Assembly: GCF_900637545.1 (NCBI RefSeq)
Contig: NZ_LR134376.1
Location: 525,501-589,500, forward strand
Length of the DNA stretch: 64,000 nt
DNA from: Aeromonas encheleia
Lineage (GTDB): Bacteria; Pseudomonadota; Gammaproteobacteria; Enterobacterales; Aeromonadaceae
Direction of reading: 5' to 3'
The notes under the pieces were generated by a model, which was not told the origin of the DNA, ran no database searches, and saw nothing but the letters and a program-made list of their open reading frames with translations. Both the position numbers and the translations under genes were made by a program. Shown here in pieces: positions 56,702 to 64,000 of the stretch (the stretch's first letter is position 1; each line of letters opens with the position of its first letter).

Positions 56702-57088
56702 CTAGGGCTGAGCGTGCTCCTGGTGCTCTTCCAGCAGTTGCTCCAGCTCGCGATACAGCAACTGCTCCTCCCCCACGTTCAGCTCTATCATCCGCTTCAG
56801 GTGGCTGGCGCTGTCGATGTCGATGTGGTGGCAGTAGAATCCCAGCTTCTTGCTGGCCTCGTGGGTCAGCTCTACCTGCATCCTGATCACTATGTCACTG
56901 CCGCTCAGCACGAAGCTGAGCTCATACTCCTTGTCGTCGCTGCCAGACCAGGCTTCGGGTCTGAGCAGCAGGGCGCCTTGCAGGGACACGTCGATCAGCT
57001 GGGTCGGCCATTGGCGCTGGCCCTGCACCAGGCTGGCCGCGGTCAAATAGAAGATCCTGGTAAAGTGGCGGCGCTCGGGCATGCTCAT
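56702..57088 (-). CDS. Single-domain PilZ protein
   Basis: 128 residues. RRHFTR near the start and IDVSLQGALL (about 33-42) form the c-di-GMP binding pattern; FYCHHIDIDSASHLKRMIELN is the conserved PilZ tail. No output domain, so it should act by binding a partner. It is the second PilZ gene beside radA. Confidence 0.87.
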   Translation of the reverse strand: MSMPERRHFTRIFYLTAASLVQGQRQWPTQLIDVSLQGALLLRPEAWSGSDDKEYELSFVLSGSDIVIRMQVELTHEASKKLGFYCHHIDIDSASHLKRMIELNVGEEQLLYRELEQLLEEHQEHAQP

Positions 57089-57184
57089 CTCCGGTCTGCG
57101 TTTGGACGCAGTGCTAACAAATCATGCTCCAAAGTGTAATGCAGCTTGTTCATCAGGACCTTGAGGTGGCTCCGGTATTGAGCA

Positions 57185-57667
57185 TCAGGGTTGCGGGTGG
57201 CTGAGGGACTCAACCACTTGCAATGCCTTGACCAGCCGGTCTTCCTGCTTGAACCTGTCCTCCAGCACTGGGCCCAGCTGGTTCAGATCCTCATCGAGCA
57301 GCAGTAACTGGGCCTCGTCGGCGTTGCTGTATTTATCGTTGAATTCCAGGGCGAACTCGGTGCAGGCCCGGATGTGGGGATAGATACGCTTGGCCAGCTC
57401 CAGTTTGTCGCCGCTGGCCTGCTCGAAGGCGGTGACCACGTGGTTGTAGATCTCGAAGTGACCGGCGCTGACATAGTCGACCAGCTGCTCGCAGAAGCGC
57501 TGCAAGTCGACGTGACCGGGGAGGGATCGCTGCTTGGATCTGGCGGGCATGAGCCCGGCCAATCGCATGTACTCGACCAGCAACGCCTGCCTGGCATCCA
57601 GCCAGTCATCGATCGCCCTGTGCTTGCCTGCCAACGCGCGCTTGGTTTGTTCCAGTTCAGTTAACAT
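57185..57667 (-). CDS. rsd: Anti-sigma-70 factor Rsd/AlgQ family
   Basis: 160 residues. Binds free sigma-70 and favours alternative sigma factors in stationary phase. Recognised by DDWLDARQALLVEYMRLAGL near the start, then FCEQLVDYVSAGHFEIYNHV and the end LGPVLEDRFKQEDRLV. I chose the ATG at 57667, after GGAGGG; an upstream extension of 24 codons lacks support. Confidence 0.9.
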   Translation of the reverse strand: MLTELEQTKRALAGKHRAIDDWLDARQALLVEYMRLAGLMPARSKQRSLPGHVDLQRFCEQLVDYVSAGHFEIYNHVVTAFEQASGDKLELAKRIYPHIRACTEFALEFNDKYSNADEAQLLLLDEDLNQLGPVLEDRFKQEDRLVKALQVVESLSHPQP

Positions 57668-58007
57668 AGTCCCTCCATGGGCATGGACATGCGGCGCGAT
57701 GGCTGCATGCCTCCGGTCATTCTCATCGACTGACGACACCCCTATAACTAGGGAAAATACGGTTGACCGTCAATAGGAGTGTGGGGATATTGTTACATCA
57801 GATGGGGCTTCGGGTACAAGCCCTCATCACTTGCTCGCCGCTTTCTGGTCATGAATGATGATGAGAGGGCGAGATATGTGACTATTTCCGCAGATCTTGA
57901 TGAAAACCCCAGCATTCAAGCCAATCCGGCTGATAAAGCCTTTGCCTGAGTGTTTTTTTTTGAATAGAGTGGCCCGGTGCTAAATGCCCGATCATAAAGG
58001 AAATGTT
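57668..58007 (+). promoter_or_regulatory. Divergent rsd/hupA intergenic region (340 bp)
   Basis: No gene seen. Contains the palindrome TTGAC-C-GTCAA (about 57763-57773) and a hairpin GGGCTT with AAGCCC (about 57804-57822). A TTTTTTTTTGAAT stretch about 50 bp before hupA may carry the hupA -35 region. Confidence 0.45.
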
Positions 58008-58280
58008 ATGAACAAAGCTCAACTTGTCGATGCAATTGCCGCCAAAGCAGACCTGAGCAAAGCTCAGGCCAAAGTGGCTCTGGAAGAGATCATCAATGGT
58101 ATTACCCAGAGTCTGAAAGAGGGCGATGCCGTTCAGTTGGTGGGTTTTGGTACCTTCAAGGTAAACCATCGCGCAGGCCGCACCGGCCGCAACCCGCAAA
58201 CTGGTAAAGAGATCCAGATTGCAGCCGCCAATGTGCCGTCCTTTGTGGCAGGCAAGGCGCTGAAAGACGCCGTAAAGTAA
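58008..58280 (+). CDS. hupA: DNA-binding protein HU-alpha
   Basis: 90 residues. Histone-like dimer that bends DNA. The start [20 protein letters not shown] and the beta-arm with [14 protein letters not shown] are nearly those of E. coli HU-alpha. AAAGGA precedes the ATG; strong terminator after. Confidence 0.96.
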   Translation: MNKAQLVDAIAAKADLSKAQAKVALEEIINGITQSLKEGDAVQLVGFGTFKVNHRAGRTGRNPQTGKEIQIAAANVPSFVAGKALKDAVK

Positions 58281-58299
58281 GGGCGTAAAGTTATCGAAT

Positions 58300-58327
58300 G
58301 AAACCCGGCTCCCGCCGGGTTTTTTCT
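58300..58327 (+). terminator. Terminator of hupA
   Basis: AAACCCGGC and GCCGGGTTTTTT arms around TCCC. Confidence 0.9.
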
Positions 58328-58394
58328 TGCCATCGTCAGCCTAATTTGTTTCGGATACACTCAGAATATGGCATGCGCTGTAGTGAGGTGGATG

Positions 58395-58820
58395 ATGGAA
58401 CAGAAGAATGCCATTCGGCAGGTGGCCGTGCCCTGGGCACCGTCCCGCCAGCTCCCCCCCGGCCTGGTCGTGGCCGAACTGCATCAGGATATCTGGAGTG
58501 ACACCCTGACCGTCATGCTGGGCCGCGCGCGCAGTATCGACCTGCCACCGCAGCCGCTCTGCCGGGTCAGTTTCCGCCACATCTTCGCCGTGCGGGTGAT
58601 GGAGGATTGCGACCTGGCGGAAGGCCGGGACAGTCATACCATAGAGGAGCAGATCCAGCTGATCATCCCGTCCCGCTTCGCCAGCTGGTTCCATCAGGAA
58701 TCTGATGGCCTGCATCTGGACGAGGATCTGCAGCACTATCGCATCTCGACCTGGGACTACTGCGCCGACGTGCTGACCTCGTCGCCCCCCGAGCTGCAGT
58801 TTGTGGACCTGAGCGAGTAA
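58395..58820 (+). CDS. Conserved hypothetical protein
   Basis: 141 residues, acidic, soluble, no signal peptide. I do not recognise a family. Visible are tryptophans at EDLQHYRISTWDYCADVL near the end and the stretch FRHIFAVRVMEDCDLAEG in the middle. GAGG lies 6 bases before the ATG at 58395 (also an ATG at 58392). Codon use is like its neighbours, and it ends before a good terminator, so it is a real gene. Confidence 0.72.
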   Translation: MEQKNAIRQVAVPWAPSRQLPPGLVVAELHQDIWSDTLTVMLGRARSIDLPPQPLCRVSFRHIFAVRVMEDCDLAEGRDSHTIEEQIQLIIPSRFASWFHQESDGLHLDEDLQHYRISTWDYCADVLTSSPPELQFVDLSE

Positions 58821-58854
58821 TCAGGGCGCCGCGATCCCTATAAAACCGATATGA

Positions 58855-58888
58855 AAAAGCCGGAGCACCAAGTGCTCCGGCTTTTTTA
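58855..58888. terminator. Terminator between two convergent units
   Basis: AAAAGCCGGAGCAC and GTGCTCCGGCTTTT arms with a short loop and T runs on both strands. Confidence 0.9.
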
Positions 58889-58916
58889 TGGCTCATCGGC
58901 ATGAGTGTGGTGGCGG

Positions 58917-59066
58917 CTAGCCCAGCAGCTGATCCTTGTGCAGTCCCAGCACGAGCACCAGCCCGAGCAGGTAGAAGGCGCTGAGCTTGATGCCGAGGAT
59001 GGCGAGCAGGCCGGCGCAGAGGCGGACCAGCGCCTTGTGCAGCCAGGAGCCGGTGAAGCGATACAT
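58917..59066 (-). CDS. Tiny membrane protein downstream of dusA
   Basis: 49 residues, beginning MYRFTGSWLHKALVRLCAGL and dominated by a hydrophobic stretch through residue 42. GGAG lies 10 bases before the ATG, inside the end of dusA, and only 3 bp separate it from the dusA stop, so it is co-transcribed. E. coli has the small membrane gene pspG next to dusA, but this product does not look like PspG. Function unknown. Confidence 0.62.
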   Translation of the reverse strand: MYRFTGSWLHKALVRLCAGLLAILGIKLSAFYLLGLVLVLGLHKDQLLG

Positions 59067-59069
59067 GGC

Positions 59070-60056
59070 TTACTCCACCGTCAGCGGGCTGGCAAACTCG
59101 GGCACCTTGGCCATGGCATCCAGCACCACCTGGATATCGGCCCCCGGTTTGCAGGCGTTCTCGCTCAGGTGGCGACGCCAGGCGCGGGCGCCCTGCATGT
59201 TCTGGAACAGCCCCAGCATGTGACGGGTCATGTGGGAGAGGTAGTTGCCCTTGGCCAGCTCGGATACTATGTAGGGCAGCATCATCCGTACCACCTCGTG
59301 GCGGCTCGGCAGCTCACCGCCCAGGCCGAATACCTGGCTGTCCACTTGGGCTAGCAGATAGGGATTCTGATAGGCCTCACGCCCCATCATGACCCCGTCC
59401 ACATGCTGCAGGTGATCCAGGGTCTGCTCCAGGCTGGTCACACCCCCGTTGAGGGCTATGGTCAGGTCGGCATAATCCTGCTTGACCCGATAGACGCGCG
59501 GGTAGTCGAGCGGCGGGATCTCGCGGTTCTCCCGCGGGCTCAGGCCGCTCAGCCAGGCCTTGCGGGCGTGGACGATGAAGGTCTCGCAGCCGGCGTCGCG
59601 CACCTGCTCGATGAAGGCTTGCAAGAATTCGTAGGAATCCTGCTCGTCGATGCCGATCCGGGTCTTGACCGTCACCGGAATGCTCACCACATCGCGCATC
59701 GCCTTGACGCAATCGGCGACCAGGGTCGGTTCACCCATCAGGCAGGCGCCGAAGCGGCCGTTCTGGACCCGATCGGACGGGCAGCCCACGTTGAGGTTGA
59801 TCTCGTCATAACCGCGCTCTTCCGCCAGCTTGGCGCAGCGGGCCAGATCGGCCGGGTTGCTGCCCCCGAGCTGCAGGGCGATGGGGTGCTCCTGCTCGCT
59901 GTAACCCAGATAATCGCCCTTGCCATGGATGATGGCACCCGTGGTCACCATCTCGGTGTAGAGCAGTGTCTGGCGGGTCATCAGACGGTGGAAATAACGG
60001 CAATGCCGATCGGTCCAGTCCAGCATGGGGGCGATGGAAAAGCGCTGCGCCTGCAT
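59070..60056 (-). CDS. dusA: tRNA-dihydrouridine synthase A
   Basis: 328 residues. FMN enzyme reducing U20/U20a in tRNA D-loops. Family motifs: [37 protein letters not shown] with the catalytic Cys, and [23 protein letters not shown] cut at the FMN site. I chose the ATG at 60056; a second ATG three codons upstream is possible. Divergent from zur. Confidence 0.94.
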   Translation of the reverse strand: MQAQRFSIAPMLDWTDRHCRYFHRLMTRQTLLYTEMVTTGAIIHGKGDYLGYSEQEHPIALQLGGSNPADLARCAKLAEERGYDEINLNVGCPSDRVQNGRFGACLMGEPTLVADCVKAMRDVVSIPVTVKTRIGIDEQDSYEFLQAFIEQVRDAGCETFIVHARKAWLSGLSPRENREIPPLDYPRVYRVKQDYADLTIALNGGVTSLEQTLDHLQHVDGVMMGREAYQNPYLLAQVDSQVFGLGGELPSRHEVVRMMLPYIVSELAKGNYLSHMTRHMLGLFQNMQGARAWRRHLSENACKPGADIQVVLDAMAKVPEFASPLTVE

Positions 60057-60193
60057 AAAAATCATCCGGGTTGGCAAAACAAGGGGCCGGATTCTACCAC
60101 AACGTGAGACGGCCCCAGAAAATGAATTTTGTCGCCGCGCCACCTGGGGCCCTGTGATAGTATCCGGCTAATTGACAGGGTGACTGTGTGATC

Positions 60194-60652
60194 ATGAATC
60201 AAGACCAACTTTTACAACGAGCGGAACGCCTCTGCGAGCAACGCGGGATCCGGTTTACCCCGACCCGGCGCCAGGTTCTGCGGCTGCTTGCCGCCCACGG
60301 CAACGCCATCAGCGCCTACGATCTGCTGGCCCAGCTGCAGCAGACCGAGGCCCATGCCAAGCCCCCGACCGTCTACCGGGCGCTCGACTTTCTGCTCGAG
60401 CAGGGTTTCGCCCACAAGGTCGAGTCCCTCAACGCCTTCATCTTCTGCTGCCATTTCGACCATGCCCATCCCATGCAGTTGCTGATCTGCGATCGCTGCG
60501 GGGAGGTGGTTGAGCTGCATGATCCGGCCATCGACGGCGCCTTTTCCGAGCAGGCTCACCTGCATGGTTTTACTATTACCAACAAGACCATAGAGGCTCA
60601 TGGTCAATGCGCTCGCTGTTCGTCCACCGTAGGAAGTCAAGATGAAGGCTGA
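60194..60652 (+). CDS. zur: Zinc uptake regulator Zur (Fur family)
   Basis: 152 residues. N-terminal winged helix (RFTPTRRQVLRLLAAHG, and KPPTVYRALDFLLEQGFAHK, the Zur-specific recognition-helix block). C-terminal zinc sites with CDRCGEVVEL and HGQCARC. It would repress znu through the boxes at 473-512. I chose the ATG at 60194; a GTG at 60188 is possible. Its last 11 bp overlap the start of the next gene. Confidence 0.93.
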   Translation: MNQDQLLQRAERLCEQRGIRFTPTRRQVLRLLAAHGNAISAYDLLAQLQQTEAHAKPPTVYRALDFLLEQGFAHKVESLNAFIFCCHFDHAHPMQLLICDRCGEVVELHDPAIDGAFSEQAHLHGFTITNKTIEAHGQCARCSSTVGSQDEG

Positions 60653-61103
60653 TTTTGTAAACCCGTTCCTGCTCTCCCTGCTCAACGTGCTCTCCACCAT
60701 GGCACAGCTGGAACTCAAGCCGGGCGCCCCCAAGCGCAAGACGGATGAGCTGGCACGAGGGGATGTCTCCGGTCTCATCGGCATGGTGGGTCCGCAGACC
60801 AGGGGTTCGCTCTCCATCAGCTTCGAGAAGGGGCTGGCGCTCGAGATCATGCGCCGCATGCTGGGGGAGGCACCGGCCACCCTCAATGAGGAGGTGACCG
60901 ACATGGTGGGCGAGATCACCAACATGGTGACCGGCGGCGCCAAGCGCATGCTGGGGGAGAAGGGCTACGAGTTTGACATGGCGACCCCGATCATCGTCTC
61001 GGGTCCCAACCACACCATCACCCACAGGGCAGATGGTGCCAAGATCATGATGCCGTTCGATTCTGACTACGGCCGTGCCACCATCGAAATCTGCTTCGAG
61101 TAA
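60642..61103 (+). CDS. CheX-like chemotaxis phosphatase
   Basis: 153 residues, one CheC/CheX domain. The catalytic-type ExxN is visible in EEVTDMVGEITNMVTGGAK (Glu and Asn of EITN). Such proteins dephosphorylate CheY or other response-regulator receiver domains. No chemotaxis gene is nearby. The ATG overlaps the zur stop by 11 bp, so translation is coupled to zur, an odd pairing of zinc control with signalling. Confidence 0.85.
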   Translation: MKADFVNPFLLSLLNVLSTMAQLELKPGAPKRKTDELARGDVSGLIGMVGPQTRGSLSISFEKGLALEIMRRMLGEAPATLNEEVTDMVGEITNMVTGGAKRMLGEKGYEFDMATPIIVSGPNHTITHRADGAKIMMPFDSDYGRATIEICFE

Positions 61104-61108
61104 CCATC

Positions 61109-61336
61109 ATGTGGAAAGCGCTGAAATGGAGTTTCATCGGTGGCGTCCTGCTGCTGATCCTGTCCGATATCCAGATCAACACCTCGATCTACAAGTATGA
61201 AGACAACAGCGTGCTGATCAGCTTCCCGCGCTGGCAGGCAGACAGGCCCTGGGGCACCTTCCAGTGGCATGCCGGTCGGGTGGAGCAGCATTGGTATGGG
61301 CTGGAGGGCAGACCCAAGCCGGCATCCGTGCTCTAG
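61109..61336 (+). CDS. Small hypothetical membrane protein after the CheX-like gene
   Basis: 75 residues with one N-terminal membrane helix (WKALKWSFIGGVLLLILSDI), then a Trp- and Tyr-rich outer segment (FPRWQADRPWGTFQWHAGRV). Starts 5 bp after the previous stop, same operon. No family recognised. Confidence 0.65.
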   Translation: MWKALKWSFIGGVLLLILSDIQINTSIYKYEDNSVLISFPRWQADRPWGTFQWHAGRVEQHWYGLEGRPKPASVL

Positions 61337-61378
61337 CTCCCTATCCAGTACCAGGGCAGCGCCCCGGCAATCACACAA

Positions 61379-61414
61379 AAACAGAGAGGCCAGCAGATGC
61401 TGGCCTCTCTTGTA
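61379..61414. terminator. Terminator between the zur operon and brnQ
   Basis: Thirteen-bp arms AGAGAGGCCAGCA and TGCTGGCCTCTCT with a two-base loop; on the minus strand GTTTTTG follows, for brnQ. Confidence 0.85.
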
Positions 61415-61430
61415 TCGGTATGACGGACGA

Positions 61431-62738
61431 TCAGGCGGCTTCGGCGGCCAGCTTGTCGCCGGTGCGGACCAGCACGCCGAGGCCACAGGCCAGCAGGGTC
61501 GGCAGCAACCAGGCCAGGCCCTTGTCAAACAGCGGCAGGAAGGCGAACGCATCCATCTTCATGCCGGCAGCGCCGAGGCCATCCAGGCAGCCGAACAGGA
61601 AGGCGACCAGCAGCACGGAGCGGAACACCAGGCGGGGACGACCGAAGTAGCCCTTCAGGAAGGTGACCAGCACCAGCGCCACGGCAACCGGATAGATGGC
61701 AACCAGCACCGGAATGGAGAGGCTGATGAGCTGGCTCAGGCCCACGTTGGCGACCACGGCACAGATGCTCCCCAGCAGCACGACCAGCTTCTGATAGCTG
61801 ATGCCGGTGAGATTGTGGAAGAAGTCGGAGCAGGCGGAGATCAGGCCCACGGCGGTGGTGAAGCAGGCCAGGGTGATGATGCCCGCCAGGATGAACTGGC
61901 CCGGCTGACCGAACAGGCTCAGCACATAGGCGTTCACGATGGCGCCGCCATTGCTGACGTCGGAGGCCACGCCGGCAGCGGTGTTACCCAGCTGGAACAG
62001 GGAGACATAGACCACGGACAGACCGATGGCGGAGATGACGCCCGCGATGGCCAGGTACTTGAACTGGCTCTGGTAGTCGTTGATGCCTTTCTTGCGCAGC
62101 AGATCGACGATCAGGGCGCCAAACATCAGGGACGCCAGGGTGTCCATGGTGTTGTAGCCTTCCAGGATCCCTTTCACCAGGGGGCTGTGCTGATAGTCGC
62201 CGGACGCGGCGGGCATGGTGCCCTGGGGTGCGACGAAGACGCCGACGGCCAGGGTCAGCAGCAGGATCATCAGCACCGGGGTCAGATACTTGCCGATGGC
62301 ATCCATCAGCTTGCCCTGGTTGAGGGAGACCAGCATGGCGACCCCGAAGAAGAACAGGGTGTAGACGACCAGACCGGCCTGTCCCATGTCACCGATGAAG
62401 GGCTTGAGGCCCATCTCGTAGGCTACCAGGCCGGTACGGGGTGCGGCGAAGGCCGGGCCTATGATGATGTAGATGGCGACGGCCAGGGTGGTGGCCACAC
62501 CGGCGGGCAGCAGCTTGGTCATGCCGGCCCAGCCGTTGCCGGCCTTGGCAACGGCGAGGATGGTGATGAGCGGCAGGCCCACCGCGGTAACCAGGAAGCC
62601 CAGCATGGCAAGGGAAAGGTTCTCGCCTGCCATGTAACCGGCCAGCGGCGGGAAGATGATGTTACCGGCGCCCAAATAGAAGGCAAAGGTCATGAAGCCC
62701 AATCCGAGTACGTCGGATAATGTGAGTGATTTCGTCAA
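61431..62738 (-). CDS. brnQ: Branched-chain amino acid transporter BrnQ
   Basis: 435 residues, 12 membrane helices. Leu/Ile/Val uptake coupled to a cation. The start TKSLTLSDVLGLGFMTFAFYLGAGNIIFPP matches the family. I chose the TTG at 62738: it gives MTKSL, aligning with E. coli MTHQL, and GAGG lies 6 bases upstream; a TTG two codons earlier abuts GAGG directly. Confidence 0.92.
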   Translation of the reverse strand: MTKSLTLSDVLGLGFMTFAFYLGAGNIIFPPLAGYMAGENLSLAMLGFLVTAVGLPLITILAVAKAGNGWAGMTKLLPAGVATTLAVAIYIIIGPAFAAPRTGLVAYEMGLKPFIGDMGQAGLVVYTLFFFGVAMLVSLNQGKLMDAIGKYLTPVLMILLLTLAVGVFVAPQGTMPAASGDYQHSPLVKGILEGYNTMDTLASLMFGALIVDLLRKKGINDYQSQFKYLAIAGVISAIGLSVVYVSLFQLGNTAAGVASDVSNGGAIVNAYVLSLFGQPGQFILAGIITLACFTTAVGLISACSDFFHNLTGISYQKLVVLLGSICAVVANVGLSQLISLSIPVLVAIYPVAVALVLVTFLKGYFGRPRLVFRSVLLVAFLFGCLDGLGAAGMKMDAFAFLPLFDKGLAWLLPTLLACGLGVLVRTGDKLAAEAA

Positions 62739-62814
62739 GTTCAACCTCGTCTGTCTTGTAAACTATTGCTTGTTATAGTTTTTTATTGGTCGATGACCGG
62801 TGTTGTTCAGGGGT

Positions 62815-62840
62815 AAAAAAAAGGAGCCCCGCTGCTTTTT
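62815..62840 (-). terminator. Terminator of trmN6
   Basis: On the minus strand AAGCAGC and GCTCCTT arms (one mismatch) around GGG, then TTTTTT, 90 bp after the gene. Confidence 0.6.
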
Positions 62841-62929
62841 TCATCGCGACCAGTGGTTTGAGCTGGTCTTGAGCGGGTGCTCGTTTGCCAGTCAGCATAA
62901 TGATGTGAAAAAATAGTTCAAGGCGAAAT

Positions 62930-63640
62930 TTACATCTTCAAATAGAAGGGGTGGGTTAGTTGGATGTATCTGTCGGAATAGCCTCCAGCAGTAGAATGGA
63001 TCACAATCTCACCCCGCTCACACCTGCTTAATCCTCTGCCAAGTAGCAATAAAACGCGATTTGCCGCTTTACCTGCTCTGGTGATAACAGCTGTATAACA
63101 AACGCCGTACAGATCATAATCTGCCGAGATGCATAAAATTTCATCCGCCATGGCGGTCGGCAGCACCAGCGCCACCCGCCCGTCGGCGGTCAGCAAACGA
63201 GCGCACGCCGCCAGCAGATCCCGGCTGCCGAGGGCGCCGGTGTGGCGAGCCAGCGCCCTGGCCGGATCGCTAAACGACTGACCTGCCACGAAATAGGGGG
63301 GGTTGGAGACGATGAGATCGTAGGGCGCTGCCTGATAGTCCTGAATCGCACTTTCGATGATGCCGACCCGGGTGGGCCAGGGGGAGGCCGCCACGTTCGC
63401 TCTGGCCTGGGCGACTGCATCCTTATCCAGCTCCACCCCGTCGATGTGACAGTCGGCATGGCTGCGCTGGGCCAGCATCAGCGCGATGAGGCCGCTGCCG
63501 GTGCCTATGTCCAGCACCCGACGCGCCGCGGCGATGGGCGCCCAGGCTCCCAGCAGTATGCCGTCGGTGCCGACTTTCATGGCGCAGCGATCGTGATCGA
63601 TGTGAAATTGTTTGAAGGTAAAACCGCTGTTTCGTCCCAT
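62930..63640 (-). CDS. trmN6: tRNA1(Val) (adenine(37)-N6)-methyltransferase
   Basis: 236 residues, the YfiC family. SAM motif LDIGTGSGLIALMLA and the N6-adenine motif NPPYF are intact; the start FTFKQFHIDHDRCAMKVGTDGILLGAW is family-typical. Divergent from srmB, the same pairing as in E. coli. Confidence 0.93.
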   Translation of the reverse strand: MGRNSGFTFKQFHIDHDRCAMKVGTDGILLGAWAPIAAARRVLDIGTGSGLIALMLAQRSHADCHIDGVELDKDAVAQARANVAASPWPTRVGIIESAIQDYQAAPYDLIVSNPPYFVAGQSFSDPARALARHTGALGSRDLLAACARLLTADGRVALVLPTAMADEILCISADYDLYGVCYTAVITRAGKAANRVLLLLGRGLSRCERGEIVIHSTAGGYSDRYIQLTHPFYLKM

Positions 63641-63682
63641 CTGACCCCCGCCATCTCTCTGCCATATCCAAAATGGTCGGCG

Positions 63683-63738
63683 ATTATAGCGGCTAAGCCA
63701 TAGTCGCCATAGGAGCCGGCGGCATAATCGCCTATAAT
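63683..63738. promoter_or_regulatory. Divergent trmN6/srmB promoters
   Basis: TATAAT reads leftward at 63683-63688 and rightward at 63733-63738, one for each of the divergent genes, in a 128-bp gap. Confidence 0.45.
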
Positions 63739-63768
63739 CTGCCGTTTCCTTAATGACCGAGTATTGCC

Positions 63769-64000
63769 ATGAGCCAGTCCTTTGATGATTTCGACCTGAA
63801 TCCAGCCCTCAACCGGGCCCTGGCCGAGATGGGATTCACCCGCCCCACTACCATTCAGCAGATGGTGCTGGAGCCAGCCCTGGACGGCCGCGATATTCTG
63901 GCATCCGCTCCGACCGGTACCGGCAAGACGGCCGCCTTCCTGCTGCCCGCCATGCAACACCTGCTGGATTTCCCGCGCCGCAAGCCGGGCCCGTGCCGCA
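63769..64000 (+). CDS. srmB: DEAD-box RNA helicase SrmB (partial, runs off the right edge)
   Basis: The first 77 residues are visible: Q motif with GFTRPTTIQQ and Walker A ASAPTGTGKT. SrmB assists early 50S subunit assembly. Named from divergence with trmN6 and from the N-terminus (FDDFDLNPALNRALAEMGF); a different DEAD-box paralogue cannot be fully excluded from this part. Confidence 0.88.
   Translation, partial: MSQSFDDFDLNPALNRALAEMGFTRPTTIQQMVLEPALDGRDILASAPTGTGKTAAFLLPAMQHLLDFPRRKPGPCR

Noticed and set aside
61269..62720. A 483-codon frame opposite brnQ, rich in Gly, Gln, Asp and His
   Set aside because: Antisense of membrane helices gives this composition; brnQ is unmistakable.

Overview
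This is a GC-rich gammaproteobacterial chromosome segment, most likely Aeromonas. The reasons are the protein sequences, the run recA-recX-alaS-lysC-csrA-tRNA-Ser-tRNA-Arg, and the order nupC-deoCABD-ytjB-serB-PilZ-radA, which I remember from Vibrio and relatives. Nearly everything is core genome. The clear accessory patch is about 46.2-50.0 kb. All names come from reading translations; no database search was run.

Layout. 0-1.5 kb: zinc uptake (znuC partial, znuA) with paired Zur boxes; the zur gene itself is at 60.2 kb. 1.5-4.4 kb: a LapG-type periplasmic protease facing an operon of a LapD-like protein with an eroded EAL domain and a TAXI-type binding protein. 4.7-13.3 kb: an M23 endopeptidase, a hydroxyacid dehydrogenase, yjaG, a CosR/EctR-like MarR regulator divergent from an unknown gene plus a BCCT transporter, and mutS. 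13.5-21.8 kb: Spy/CpxP-like protein, pncC, recA (LexA box), recX, alaS, lysC, csrA, tRNA-Ser(GCT) and five tRNA-Arg(ACG). 22-33.5 kb: pbpG, DedA, CNNM/CBS protein, pepA-holC-valS, lptF-lptG, RDD protein. 33.6-39.6 kb: tRNA-Leu, amtB behind a sigma-54/NtrC-like promoter, rlmD, GNAT, a small DUF5363-like gene, an orphan pilin, TatD. 39.8-46.1 kb: nucleoside salvage (nupC, XapX-like, deoC, deoA, deoB, deoD).

46.2-50.0 kb: an internally deleted IS5-family element sits in a small secreted-protein gene, followed by coupled DUF3300 and DUF2950 genes and a decayed surface-antigen relic. 50.0-64 kb: ytjB, serB, a hydrolase, a large two-PilZ protein, radA, a small PilZ protein, rsd, hupA, dusA with a tiny membrane gene, zur overlapping a CheX-like gene, brnQ, trmN6 and the start of srmB.

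The best leads are the TAXI/LapD-like/LapG cluster, which looks like a ligand-gated version of the Lap adhesin-release switch, and the DUF3300-DUF2950 envelope module inserted in an otherwise conserved neighbourhood. A quieter pattern is decayed short duplications at gene junctions: a 116-bp-offset copy at lptF/lptG, a copy of the 3' end of deoB, and 62-bp repeats before rlmD.
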